From contig NZ_BMUF01000012.1 in assembly GCF_014650055.1 (NCBI RefSeq), positions 1 through 64,000 on the forward strand: DNA of 64,000 bases, in the 5' to 3' direction. The DNA is from Streptomyces malachitofuscus (lineage in GTDB: Bacteria; Actinomycetota; Actinomycetes; Streptomycetales; Streptomycetaceae). The translations under genes and the position numbers were made by a program. The notes beneath the pieces are model-generated. The model had not been told where the DNA came from and made no database searches. It saw nothing but the letters and a program-made list of their open reading frames with translations. This document shows positions 48,345 through 56,813 of this stretch, in pieces; within the stretch, counting starts at the first letter, position 1, and each line of letters opens with the position of its first letter.

Positions 48345-49175
48345 GTGAGCACTGCCAGCAACCGTCCGCACCTGACGCTGACACGCGCAGGGGACGACCG
48401 CCGTCGGCCGGAGCATCCGGACCGCCTGCGGGCCACCACCACCGACCACGCCGCGCAGCCGGCCGTCGCCTGGCGCATCCTCGTCGTGGACAGCGACACA
48501 GCGAGTGCGGACGCCCTGGTGACGGGCCTGCTGCGGCAGGGTCACGAGGCGGAACGGGTGGCCACGGGCAGGGCCGCCCTGGACGCGTACGACGACGCCC
48601 ACATGGTCCTCATGGATCTCGATCTGCCCGACCTCGACGGTCTCGAGGTCTGCCGCCGCATCCGCGCCGGCAGCGGCGTCCCCATCATCGTCGTCACCGC
48701 ACGCGGCAGTGAACTGGACCGGGTCCTCGGCCTGCAGGCCGGAGCCGACGACTACCTCGTCAAGCCCTACGGCTTCCGCGAACTCGTGGCGCGCATCGAG
48801 GCGGTGATGCGCCGCAGCCAGGGCCGTGCACCGGCCGCGGATCCGTCGGTGATAGCGCACGGACCGCTGCTCATCGACGTGTCCGCACGCCGGGTCAGCC
48901 TGGACGGCCGCCCGATCGACCTGACCCGGAAGGAGTTCGACCTGGTGCACCTGCTCGCCTCTCAGCCCGATGCCGTCCTGCCGAGGCAGCGGATCATGCA
49001 GGAGGTGTGGGGGGACGCGTGGTCGCGCCGGACCATCGACACGCACATCAGCAAGATCCGCAGCAAGCTCGGTTCCCCCGAGTGGATCGTGACCGTGCGC
49101 GGCGTCGGCTTCCGGCTGGGCCGACGGCAAGCCGCGTACGGCGCCCCGGAGTCCGGCGCCGCACCGGAGGTCTGA
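48345..49175 (+). CDS. Atypical orphan OmpR/PhoB-type response regulator
   Basis: 276 residues, GTG start. An unusual N-terminal leader of about 43 residues precedes the receiver. The receiver keeps the phosphorylation-site Asp (MVLMDLDLPD), the Thr (VVTARGS) and the Lys (YLVKPYG), but the acidic pair reads VVDSDT: the second metal-binding acid is Ser. The C-terminal winged helix is of OmpR type (DLTRKEFDLVHLL, RRTIDTHISKIRSKL). No histidine kinase lies nearby. Such atypical regulators in antibiotic clusters may respond to small molecules rather than phosphorylation, which is inference here. Confidence 0.88.
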   Translation: MSTASNRPHLTLTRAGDDRRRPEHPDRLRATTTDHAAQPAVAWRILVVDSDTASADALVTGLLRQGHEAERVATGRAALDAYDDAHMVLMDLDLPDLDGLEVCRRIRAGSGVPIIVVTARGSELDRVLGLQAGADDYLVKPYGFRELVARIEAVMRRSQGRAPAADPSVIAHGPLLIDVSARRVSLDGRPIDLTRKEFDLVHLLASQPDAVLPRQRIMQEVWGDAWSRRTIDTHISKIRSKLGSPEWIVTVRGVGFRLGRRQAAYGAPESGAAPEV

Positions 49176-49218
49176 GGCGCTGCGCCTCCCGGCCGCCGCG
49201 TCCGGGCCGGCGGCGCTG

Positions 49219-50223
49219 CTACGGAAGGACGGCGACGGTCGCCGCGTAGCACAGGCCCGCCCCGTAGCCCACGAGCAGGGCGAGGTCTCCGCTCCGGGCC
49301 TGTCCCGAGGAGAGCACCGCGTCCAGGGCCAGCGGGATGGAGGCACCCGAGGTGTTGCCCGCCGTCACGATGTCCTTGGCGACGACGGTGGACTCCGGCA
49401 GTCCGACCCGCCTCGCGATGGTGTCGATGATCCGGACGTTCGCCTGGTGCGGGATGAAGACGTCGACGTCGGAGGCCGTGATCCCCGCGGCGGCCAGCGC
49501 CCGCTGCGCGACGTCCGCCATCTCGTAGGCGGCCCAGCGGAAGACGCGCTGGCCCTCCTGCTTCAGATACGGGAAGGGCTGGTCGCCCATGCCGTCCCTC
49601 AGCGCGTCCCACGGCAGGCTCTGCTCGATCGCGTCCGCCTGGGATCCGTCCGCGCCCCAGACCGCCGGCCCGAAACCGGGGTTCGAGGAGGGGCCGATCA
49701 CCACGGCCCCGGCGCCGTCCCCGAAGATGCAGGCCGTGGAACGGTCCCGCAGGTTCAGCAGGTCGGTCATCCGCTCCACGCCCACGACCAGGACATGGCC
49801 GCCGCGGCTGCGGACGGAGTCGGCCGCGAGCACGACCCCGTGGACGAAACCGGCGCAGCCCGCCGACACGTCGAAGGCGGCTGCCTGCGCGGCGTCGATC
49901 CGGTGCGCTATCTCGGTCGCGATGGCCGGCGTCTGCTTGAGATGGGTGAAGGTGGCGGCGATGACGCAGGTGATGTCCGCGGTGCTGAGACCCGCGGCCG
50001 CGACCGCCTTGAGAGCGGCCTGCTCCGCCATCACGCCCAGGGTCTCGTCCGGGCCCGCCCATCGCCGTGTGACGATTCCGGTGCGGGACCGCACCCAGTC
50101 GTCCGAGGAATCGATGAGCCGGCACGCCTCCTCGTTGTCGACGATGCGACGCGGGCGGTACGAGCCCACTCCCATGATCTTCGCGTAACGGGCGCCTTCG
50201 GGTGCGTCGAGTTCTGGTTTCAC
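49219..50223 (-). CDS. Beta-ketoacyl-ACP synthase III-like enzyme
   Basis: 334 residues from the GTG at 50223, which has GGAGGAGCACG upstream; the longer frame to 50298 lacks support. The catalytic triad is complete: Cys in FDVSAGCAGFVHG, His in FIPHQANVRI, Asn in VTAGNTSGASIP. KAS III enzymes condense an acyl-CoA with malonyl-ACP; in secondary metabolism some transfer acyl groups to O or N instead. No ACP or PKS is seen in the window. It may act on the aromatic acid made by the neighbours or belong to PKS genes outside. It is the last gene of the minus-strand series. Confidence 0.92.
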   Translation of the reverse strand: MKPELDAPEGARYAKIMGVGSYRPRRIVDNEEACRLIDSSDDWVRSRTGIVTRRWAGPDETLGVMAEQAALKAVAAAGLSTADITCVIAATFTHLKQTPAIATEIAHRIDAAQAAAFDVSAGCAGFVHGVVLAADSVRSRGGHVLVVGVERMTDLLNLRDRSTACIFGDGAGAVVIGPSSNPGFGPAVWGADGSQADAIEQSLPWDALRDGMGDQPFPYLKQEGQRVFRWAAYEMADVAQRALAAAGITASDVDVFIPHQANVRIIDTIARRVGLPESTVVAKDIVTAGNTSGASIPLALDAVLSSGQARSGDLALLVGYGAGLCYAATVAVLP

Positions 50224-50331
50224 CGTGCTCCTCCACGAACGATTTCCACGGAATTTCTTCGCGGGCCGGCCTGTGACAGAATTCTCTTTCACGGCCATGG
50301 AACCGAAAAGAGCCGCGCATTCAATTCGAGG

Positions 50332-51558
50332 TCAGGAAATGTCAATTCCGTGCGCAGTGCCGGCGGGGTTTCCGGGAAATGTCAGAGAAGCGTCAACTCC
50401 GGGGAACGCCGTACCCGCCCGGCCCGGCCGGACCGTGTGCGCCGGCCGGTGGGCCCGCAGCGCCGTGCGCAGAGCGTCCGCGACCTGTTCGGCCTGGCGC
50501 GTGGTGAGCTCGGCGTGCATGGGGAGGGCGAGGTTGCGCCGGAACAGGTCCGCCGAGACGGGGCAGGCGTGCTTCGACGCCCCGTACTCGGACAGCAGAT
50601 GGGAGGCCCACGCACCGTGTCCGCAGCCGATGCCCCGCGCCCGCAGATCGGCGGCGACCGCGCCGCGGTCCACTCCCGGGTCCAGCGTCACCACGTAGGA
50701 CTGCCACGCGTGGCAGCGGTTCTGCGGCACATGCGGCAGCGCAAGCAGTTCCTCGTCCGCGAGCAGGGCCGCGTACTGGGCGGCCACGGCACGCCGGCGC
50801 CGCAGCAGCTCGTCCGTCCGGGCCAGTTGCACCCGCAGGATCGCGGCGGCGACGTCGGAGGGCCGGCGGTCACGGGCGAGGTCGCCGGAGGCCGGGCCCG
50901 GGAGGCGCGCCTCGTCGGCAGGGCCGGTGAGGGCTGTTGACAGCCGCGTCCGCGCGGCGGCCCCGAGGACGGGATCGCGGGTCAGCAGTGCGGCGCCCTC
51001 ACCCCGTACGGCCCCTTGGTGCCCGTGGGGCGACAGACAGGCCACCGGTGCGAGAGCGCCCGCGGGGCGTCCCTTGTAGCTCGCGCCCGCCGCGCAGGTG
51101 GCGTCCTCGACGAGGAACAGGCCGTGGTGGTCGGTGACCCACCTCAGTTCCGTGTAGTCGGCCGGCAGGCCGACGGTGTCCACCGCGATCACACCCACGG
51201 TCCGCGGGCCGATCAGGTCCGCGACCGCCCAGGGGTCGACGGTGCCCGTATCGGCGCGCACGTCGGCGAGGAGGGGTACGGCACCGGCGTGACGCACCGC
51301 GTGGGCGGGGGCGGGGAACCCGTAGTCGGCGACGATCACCTCGTCGCCCGGTTCGACGCCGAGCCCGAGCAGGGCCAGCCCGAGCGCTGCGGCACCGTCG
51401 CTCACCACGAGCGCGTCGGCGGCCCCGTAGCGGCCGGTCAGCTCCGCCTCCAGCTCCCTCGCCTGCCGGCCGGCCGGCCCTTCGGCGCCGAACACCTCGG
51501 CCACGGCGGCCAGTTCGCGCTCGCCCCGGCTCGTCTGCACCAGTGGAATCACCGTCAT
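50332..51558 (-). CDS. DegT/DnrJ/EryC1-family protein lacking the PLP lysine
   Basis: 408 residues; the ATG at 51558 overlaps the DAHP synthase stop (ATGA). The fold is that of sugar aminotransferases/AHBA synthase: ALVVSDGAAALGLALLGLG, EVIVADYGFPA and LFLVEDATCAAGASYKG (the Asp that holds the PLP nitrogen). At the lysine position the usual SFHxxK reads SPHGHQ, followed by the expected GEG, so Gln replaces the Schiff-base Lys. It is unlikely to be a normal transaminase. It could be a regulatory partner, a dehydratase-like enzyme (ColD uses His here), or inactive. Its tight coupling to DAHP synthase argues it is functional. Confidence 0.85.
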   Translation of the reverse strand: MTVIPLVQTSRGERELAAVAEVFGAEGPAGRQARELEAELTGRYGAADALVVSDGAAALGLALLGLGVEPGDEVIVADYGFPAPAHAVRHAGAVPLLADVRADTGTVDPWAVADLIGPRTVGVIAVDTVGLPADYTELRWVTDHHGLFLVEDATCAAGASYKGRPAGALAPVACLSPHGHQGAVRGEGAALLTRDPVLGAAARTRLSTALTGPADEARLPGPASGDLARDRRPSDVAAAILRVQLARTDELLRRRRAVAAQYAALLADEELLALPHVPQNRCHAWQSYVVTLDPGVDRGAVAADLRARGIGCGHGAWASHLLSEYGASKHACPVSADLFRRNLALPMHAELTTRQAEQVADALRTALRAHRPAHTVRPGRAGTAFPGVDASLTFPGNPAGTAHGIDIS

Positions 51559-52772
51559 CACCCCGTTCCCTTGGCCCACGCCTCGATGAGCTCGGTGGCC
51601 TGGTCCGCGTTGAGTCTCGGATCGCAGAGGGTGGTGTAGTGCCGCAGCAGTCCGTCCTCGTGCTCCACGGGCCCGCCGATGCACTCGGTCACGTCGTCGG
51701 CCGCGACCTCTATGTGGAGGCCGGCGGCGTGCTGCCGCAGTCCCTCGACGATGTCGCGGAACCGCAGCGCCTCCGCGATCACATGGGACAGGTGGCGTGT
51801 CTTGAGGCCGAGACCGGATTTCACGGTGTTGCCGTGCATGGGGTCGCTGAGCCACACCACCGGGTGTCCGGCGTTCGCCACCGCCCGGACGAGGGGCGGC
51901 AGGGTCTGCTGGATCCGGTGATGGCCCATCCTCGGTATCAGGACGAGGCGGCCGGGTTCGCGCCGCGGGTCGAGCACCTCGCACACCCGCAGGACCTCGT
52001 CGGCCGTCGCGGTGGATCCGATCTTGCACCCCACCGGGTTGACCACGGCGGAGAGCAGGGCGACATGGGCCTGGTCCGGCCGGCGGGTCCGCTCCCCCAC
52101 CCACGGCAGGTGGGTGGAGCCCAGATACAGCCGGTCCGTCTCGGGGTCGCGGCGCACCAGCCGGGACTCGTAGTCCATCACCAGGGCCTCGTGGCTCGAC
52201 CACGGCCCGTCCACGGCCGCCGGCCGCCCTTCCCCTCTACGGTGCGTCCGCATCGCCCGCTGCACGGCGGAGGCGGCCTCGTACGCCCACACCATGCGTC
52301 GCGGGTCGGGCTGCCGGGTCTGCGGCACGGCGAGCTCGGAATTGATCATGTGCCCCCGGAACGAGGGGATCACCAGCGCGCCGTGGGTCTCGGTCGACTG
52401 CGACCTGGGCTTGGCGAACTGCCCTCCCATGCGGCCGACGCGCAGGACGCGCCGGCCGGTCAGTTCGCTGAACCGGCTCGCCAGCCGGTCGACGACCTGG
52501 AGTTTCTGAGCCGTGTGCCGGGGGGTGCACTCGTAGAGGCTCTCCGCGCAGTCGCCCAGCTGGAGCAGGAGTGCGTCGGTCGTCAGCAGGTCCGCCAGCG
52601 ACCACCGCAGTTGCTGGATCTCGGCGGCCGTCACCAGGGGCGGAGCCGACTCCAGGAATCGGCATGACGCCTCGTGGGCGGCGTGCTCCCGCCACTCCGG
52701 TTGTTGCGCCGCCGGTCTGCCCTCCCATGGCCGGCTGTGGTTGACGTCCGCCGTAACGCCTGATGGCTGCAT
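51558..52772 (-). CDS. Class II DAHP synthase (PhzC-like)
   Basis: 404 residues. Class II (plant-type) DAHP synthase motifs are QLGDCAESLYE near residue 75, GRMGGQFAKPRS, NPVGCKIGSTA and WLSDPMHGNT. It condenses phosphoenolpyruvate with erythrose 4-phosphate, the entry to the shikimate pathway. It is shorter than the housekeeping actinobacterial enzyme (about 450-460) and sits in a biosynthetic operon, as PhzC does, so it probably raises chorismate supply for this cluster. Confidence 0.94.
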   Translation of the reverse strand: MQPSGVTADVNHSRPWEGRPAAQQPEWREHAAHEASCRFLESAPPLVTAAEIQQLRWSLADLLTTDALLLQLGDCAESLYECTPRHTAQKLQVVDRLASRFSELTGRRVLRVGRMGGQFAKPRSQSTETHGALVIPSFRGHMINSELAVPQTRQPDPRRMVWAYEAASAVQRAMRTHRRGEGRPAAVDGPWSSHEALVMDYESRLVRRDPETDRLYLGSTHLPWVGERTRRPDQAHVALLSAVVNPVGCKIGSTATADEVLRVCEVLDPRREPGRLVLIPRMGHHRIQQTLPPLVRAVANAGHPVVWLSDPMHGNTVKSGLGLKTRHLSHVIAEALRFRDIVEGLRQHAAGLHIEVAADDVTECIGGPVEHEDGLLRHYTTLCDPRLNADQATELIEAWAKGTG

Positions 52773-52830
52773 GTGTGCTCCTGTCGGGGATCAGCACCGC
52801 CCAGTGGAGGAGTGCGGATGGTGGGTCCGG

Positions 52831-54429
52831 TCACCCGGCACCCCTGACCCGCCGGATCACGGCGGCCGGGTCCGGGTGCGGCTTGTTCCCGCGCCAGGCC
52901 ACGTGGTGGTCGGGCCGCAGGAGGACGAGGTCCCGTTCCCAGACCTGCCGGGCGCCGGCATCGGTGACCACGGTGTGGGCGACCGGGAGTCCCTGCGCGG
53001 CCGCCGCGTCGAGGAGCGGCTCCGCCCGGCCGTCGCCGGCGAAGTCGACCAGGGTGAAGAAGTGTGCGTAACGGTCGAGGATCGGGGTGGCGCCGCCCAG
53101 GAGGAAGCCCGGCGGGCGGCCTCCGGGCCAGGTCGTCGGCGTGTACTCGCGGGGGCTCCACGCGGGTTCGGGCCCGTCCTCGTGGCAGATGACGGGCGAG
53201 TCGTGGTAGCGGTGGCCGAGTTCGATCCCCCGGTACTCGTTCTCACCCCGCTCCGCGTCGAGGTAGGAGGCCACGGCGTCCAGCGGGACGCCCTCACGCA
53301 GAAGCGTCCCCGCCTTCAGATGGACGCCGAGGTGCCGGTGCGAGGTGTGCATGGTGCGCAGACCCACCGGGTGGCGTTCGGCCTGGTAGCTGTCGAGCAG
53401 GGCCGGGCCGCCGAAGCCCTTGACGAGAGCGGCGGTCTTCCAGGCCGCGTCGACCGCGTCGCCGATGCCGGTGTTCATCCCGTAGGCGCCGGTCGGGAAC
53501 ATGCGGTGGGCGGAGTCGCCGGCGAGGAGGACCCGTCCGGCGCGGTAGCGGTCCGCGATCATGAACCCGGGGCGCCAGCGCGACGTCAGCAGCACCTTGT
53601 CGATCCTGAGCTCGGTGCGCATCGTCTCCAGCAGGAAGGCCGCCGGGTCGGCCGGGAGTGTGTCGAACTCGTCCGGCTGCGCGCCGTTGACGTGCGCCGT
53701 CCAGGTGTCGACCTCGTCCTGGGCGATGATGACGTACCGGAAGGCGAAGTAGTGCCAGAACCGGCCGTGCCGGTGCAGGGTGTCCAGGTCCCGGCTCTTG
53801 AAGTGCACCATGAAGGCACCGGGGAGCGCGGGTACGTCGAAACCCTGCTCGCCGATGCCGGTGACCTCGCGGACCCGGCTCGACGCACCGTCGCACGCGA
53901 TGACGTAGCGGGAGCGGATCCGGACCTCCTCGTCGGTCATGACGTCGACCAGATGGCTGGTCACCCCCTCGTCGTCCTGTGTGAGGGTGTCGAACCGCAG
54001 GCCGCAGCGCAGCTCGACCAGCGGTTCGCGCCGGCAGTGCGCCCGCAGCACCGGCTCCAGCTCGATCTGGGAGATGCGCTGGCCGGGCTCGGCGGGCTGG
54101 GTGCCGTCGTTGCGCTCCGCGATGCGCCGCCGTTCCTCGTCCACCGAGGGAAGCCGCCAGGTGGTGATCGGCTCGCCGGCGAGGCCCGTCGACCAGATCA
54201 CGTCGGCCCGGTGCCCGGGAGCGACACCGGCCGCACGGATGTCGTCGGCGAGGCCGAGCCGGCGGAAGAACTCCATGCTGCGGCTGTTGACGTAGTCCAG
54301 CTTGGGGTGGACGGACGTCTCGAGGCCCTGGTCGACGAGCACACAGGGGACTCCCTGACGGGCGAGCGCCAGGGCGGCGACCATCCCGACCGGGCCCGCA
54401 CCCACGACCAGTACCGGTACCGGTTCCAC
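52831..54429 (-). CDS. FAD-dependent aromatic monooxygenase (MhpA/PheA class)
   Basis: 532 residues from the GTG at 54429, with GGAGGG six bases upstream. FAD motifs are VLVVGAGPVGMVAALALA, the DG motif in VIACDGASSRVRE, and the GD motif in VLLAGDSAHRMFPTGAYGMNTGIGD. The extra C-terminal thioredoxin-like domain (about 400-532) matches the phenol hydroxylase/MhpA group. It should hydroxylate an aromatic ring next to an existing hydroxyl or amino group. Its place in the pathway is not determined. Confidence 0.93.
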   Translation of the reverse strand: MEPVPVLVVGAGPVGMVAALALARQGVPCVLVDQGLETSVHPKLDYVNSRSMEFFRRLGLADDIRAAGVAPGHRADVIWSTGLAGEPITTWRLPSVDEERRRIAERNDGTQPAEPGQRISQIELEPVLRAHCRREPLVELRCGLRFDTLTQDDEGVTSHLVDVMTDEEVRIRSRYVIACDGASSRVREVTGIGEQGFDVPALPGAFMVHFKSRDLDTLHRHGRFWHYFAFRYVIIAQDEVDTWTAHVNGAQPDEFDTLPADPAAFLLETMRTELRIDKVLLTSRWRPGFMIADRYRAGRVLLAGDSAHRMFPTGAYGMNTGIGDAVDAAWKTAALVKGFGGPALLDSYQAERHPVGLRTMHTSHRHLGVHLKAGTLLREGVPLDAVASYLDAERGENEYRGIELGHRYHDSPVICHEDGPEPAWSPREYTPTTWPGGRPPGFLLGGATPILDRYAHFFTLVDFAGDGRAEPLLDAAAAQGLPVAHTVVTDAGARQVWERDLVLLRPDHHVAWRGNKPHPDPAAVIRRVRGAG

Positions 54430-54635
54430 GATTTGCCCTCCAAGCGCGATGGATCGGTTCGACCGCTCCCGGCGGGCGGGCGCGGCGGTCAGTACGCAGT
54501 CTCGGATCGGCGCTCCGCGCGGGCATGACCCATTCACGGGATTTCCGCCGGGCGGGGACGGCATGGCGCGTCACCCGTCCGAACGGCGTGAACGTGTGAT
54601 GGTCCGAGGTGGCGGACGGCATCGATGGTGACGGC

Positions 54636-55394
54636 ATGATGTCGTTGCCTCAGACCGAGTCAGTGCCCCGGACCGAAGCGTGGACGTACGACGACTTCAC
54701 GAGCCCGGAGCTCGACCCCGCCCGCTGGACGATCATGTCGATCACCGGGGCCGACGGCGCGCGGCACGAGTACCGGGACCGCAATGCCCGGGTGAGCACG
54801 GGAGACGGACGGTTGGAGCTGACCGTCAACCCCTTCACCCGCTTCCACGACTCCGACCCGCGGCAGAACAACGCCAAGCAGATGTACCGGTCGGCGCGGC
54901 GGTTCGCCGTGCCGCGTTCCGGTGTGCTGACGTTCGAGGTCGAGATGGGGGTACGGACCTACGGCCAGGTCCCCCACGACCTGCTCGACGCCTTCGGCAC
55001 CGTGAACGTCTTCGACCTCGAGACCGGTGTGGTGCTGAACGCCGCCGCGACGAACGACACGGTGTACGCGGTGATCGAACGGCTGGCGCTGCCGGGCGTC
55101 GCCGAGCCGCACGAACACTTCATCCACCGGGTGGTGCTGGACGTGCCGACGGAGCCGGGGCAGCGGCACCGGTACTCCGTGGGCTACCGGGCCGGCACGT
55201 CGGAGGCGGAGTTCCACGTCGACGGCCGGCTCGCCTACTGGGCTCGGCTTCCGGTGCCGGTGACGGGCTTCCATGCCGGTATGGCCCTGTTCTCGGCCCG
55301 TGATCTCTCGCGCTACACGCGCGCGGAGAGGGAACACGGACAGGGCGCGACCGGCCGGTGGGGTCCGTGGCGTGTCACGGACGGCGTCAGATGA
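54636..55394 (+). CDS. DUF6081-like beta-sandwich protein
   Basis: 252 residues from the ATG at 54636 (MMSLPQTES), preceded by GGTGACGG; a GTG at 54609 in the same frame is possible. The protein begins WTYDDFTSPELDPARW and looks like a concanavalin/LamG-type beta-sandwich, as in DUF6081 family members. There is no signal peptide. It is the only plus-strand gene inside the aromatic cluster, and its last 8 bp overlap the convergent SDR stop. Function is unknown; such proteins recur in secondary-metabolite loci, recalled rather than shown here. Confidence 0.7.
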   Translation: MMSLPQTESVPRTEAWTYDDFTSPELDPARWTIMSITGADGARHEYRDRNARVSTGDGRLELTVNPFTRFHDSDPRQNNAKQMYRSARRFAVPRSGVLTFEVEMGVRTYGQVPHDLLDAFGTVNVFDLETGVVLNAAATNDTVYAVIERLALPGVAEPHEHFIHRVVLDVPTEPGQRHRYSVGYRAGTSEAEFHVDGRLAYWARLPVPVTGFHAGMALFSARDLSRYTRAEREHGQGATGRWGPWRVTDGVR

Positions 55395-56088
55395 GCACTT
55401 CACCGCCGTCGATGTTCAGGTTGACGCCGTTGATCGCGCGGTTATCCAGCAGGAACCCGATCGCGTGGGTGCAGTCCTCCATCGTCACCGGCCGCTTGGT
55501 GAGCGCGCCCGCCGCGGCGGCCTCGCGCGCGGCGGGCTTGTCGCTCCAGAACGGCGTGTCCGAGACGATGCTCGGATGCAGGGCGTTGACCCGGATCGGC
55601 GAGAGTTCCACCGCCAGCGTCCGCACCAGCGCGCCGATGCCGCCGTTGGCGGTCGTCACGGACGTGGAGCCGGGGTAGGGCCGGTGACTGGCCAGGCCGC
55701 CGATCAGGACGGCGGCGCTGTCGTCGGTCATCCGCGGGGCGAGGGTGTGCAGCACCTCCGTGTAGCCGGTGAGCTTCACCGTCAGCAGCCGGACGGCGTC
55801 GGCCGGCCGGTAGTCTCGCACCGTGTTGTGGTCCCGGTCGAGTGCCGCGAGTACCAGCCGGTCGACACGCCCCACATCGGCGAGCGCGGCCGCGATGCGC
55901 TCCGGGTCGGCCAGTTCCAGGGCGAGTCCGCGGGTGCGCCCGCCGATCTCGTGCGCGACGCTCTTGGTGCGCTCCTCCGAACGGCCGGTGACGATCACGT
56001 CGTCGCCCCGCTCGGCGCAGGACTGGGCGAAGTGCCGCCCGATTCCCGACGTTCCGCCGATGACGACGACATGGGTGCGCTCGGACAT
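55387..56088 (-). CDS. Divergent SDR protein lacking YxxxK
   Basis: 233 residues from the ATG at 56088, with GGAGGT nine bases upstream. Cofactor binding is kept (VVVIGGTSGIGRHFA) and so is the serine strand (AVLIGGLAS). NNAG is replaced (LVLAALDRD), and at the catalytic Tyr/Lys positions the sequence reads VTTAN instead of YxxxK. It therefore lacks the standard SDR proton relay. Its gene overlaps the end of the isochorismatase gene by 94 nt. It may bind NAD(P) and act non-catalytically or by a different mechanism. Confidence 0.85.
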   Translation of the reverse strand: MSERTHVVVIGGTSGIGRHFAQSCAERGDDVIVTGRSEERTKSVAHEIGGRTRGLALELADPERIAAALADVGRVDRLVLAALDRDHNTVRDYRPADAVRLLTVKLTGYTEVLHTLAPRMTDDSAAVLIGGLASHRPYPGSTSVTTANGGIGALVRTLAVELSPIRVNALHPSIVSDTPFWSDKPAAREAAAAGALTKRPVTMEDCTHAIGFLLDNRAINGVNLNIDGGEVLI

Positions 56089-56783
56089 GGACGTGTACCT
56101 CCGTGGATGGGTGTGGGTCGGGCGGCGGACGCGGCGGGTGCGGTCCGGGCCCCGAGTCCGGCCAACGCGTCGGCCGTGGTCAGCGGCACCGCGCAGCGGT
56201 CCGCGGCATAGCGGAGTGCCATGAGGTGGTCGTCGAGCGAGAGGTCGGCCAGGGCGTCCGCCACGAGGAAGGGCTGGATGTCCCGGCTGAACGCGTCGCA
56301 GGCGGTGATCAGGCAGCCCATGTGCGCGTAGACACCGCAGACGACCAGCTGGTCCCGTCCGGACCGCCGCAGCCGTTCCTCGAGGTCGCTGCGGAAGAAC
56401 GCGCTGTAGCGCCACTTCGTGAGCACCGTGTCGCCGGGCTCCGGGGCGACGTCGTCGACGATGCCGCGGTCGGTCTCCTCGGCAGCCATACCGGGTCCCC
56501 AGAAGTCGTTCAGCAGCCCCCGGTCCTTGCGGCTCATTCCGCCCGGCTGCGCCGTGTACACCACCGGCACCCGGGCCGAGCGCGCCGCGGCGAGCAGCTT
56601 GGTGACGTTGCCGAGGAGGTCGGTCAGCGGCGACCGGCCGGCCGGGAAGGCCCGCAGGAAGTAGCGCTGCATGTCGTGCACCAGGACGACCGCGCGCTCC
56701 GGGTCGGGCCGCCAGGTCACCGCCGTGGTGGGCAGATCGCTCTGACCGGGCATGCGGTACGGCGCGATCGGGTTCATGGCCAT
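55995..56783 (-). CDS. Isochorismatase-family enzyme (PhzD/DHHA-synthase-like)
   Basis: 262 residues from the ATG at 56783, with AGGAGACGG upstream. Catalytic Asp in VVLVHDMQRYFL, Lys in TVLTKWRYSAFF, and VVCGVYAHMGCLITACDAFSRDIQPF (the VYAHxGC segment typical of PhzD and EntB) are present. It would hydrolyse the enol-pyruvyl ether of 2-amino-2-deoxyisochorismate (giving DHHA) or isochorismate. Residues after about 215 form a Pro/Ser/Arg-rich tail that runs through the start of the next gene; PhzD itself ends near 207. The tail may be a tolerated read-through or may hide a sequencing frameshift. Confidence 0.92.
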   Translation of the reverse strand: MAMNPIAPYRMPGQSDLPTTAVTWRPDPERAVVLVHDMQRYFLRAFPAGRSPLTDLLGNVTKLLAAARSARVPVVYTAQPGGMSRKDRGLLNDFWGPGMAAEETDRGIVDDVAPEPGDTVLTKWRYSAFFRSDLEERLRRSGRDQLVVCGVYAHMGCLITACDAFSRDIQPFLVADALADLSLDDHLMALRYAADRCAVPLTTADALAGLGARTAPAASAARPTPIHGGTRPCPSAPMSSSSAERRESGGTSPSPAPSGATT

Positions 56784-56813
56784 GGTCCGTCTCCTGAAGT
56801 CCGTCCGGCGGCG

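Noticed and set aside
49176..49218. Terminator hairpin between the response regulator and KAS III genes
   Set aside because: Only short imperfect GC-rich pairing (CCGCCG/CGGCGG) is visible, indistinguishable from background in this composition.
54457..54465. GTTCGACCG before the first flavin monooxygenase as a StrR-type binding site
   Set aside because: Only one half-site is present; no matching CxGTCGAAC lies 11 bp away on either side.
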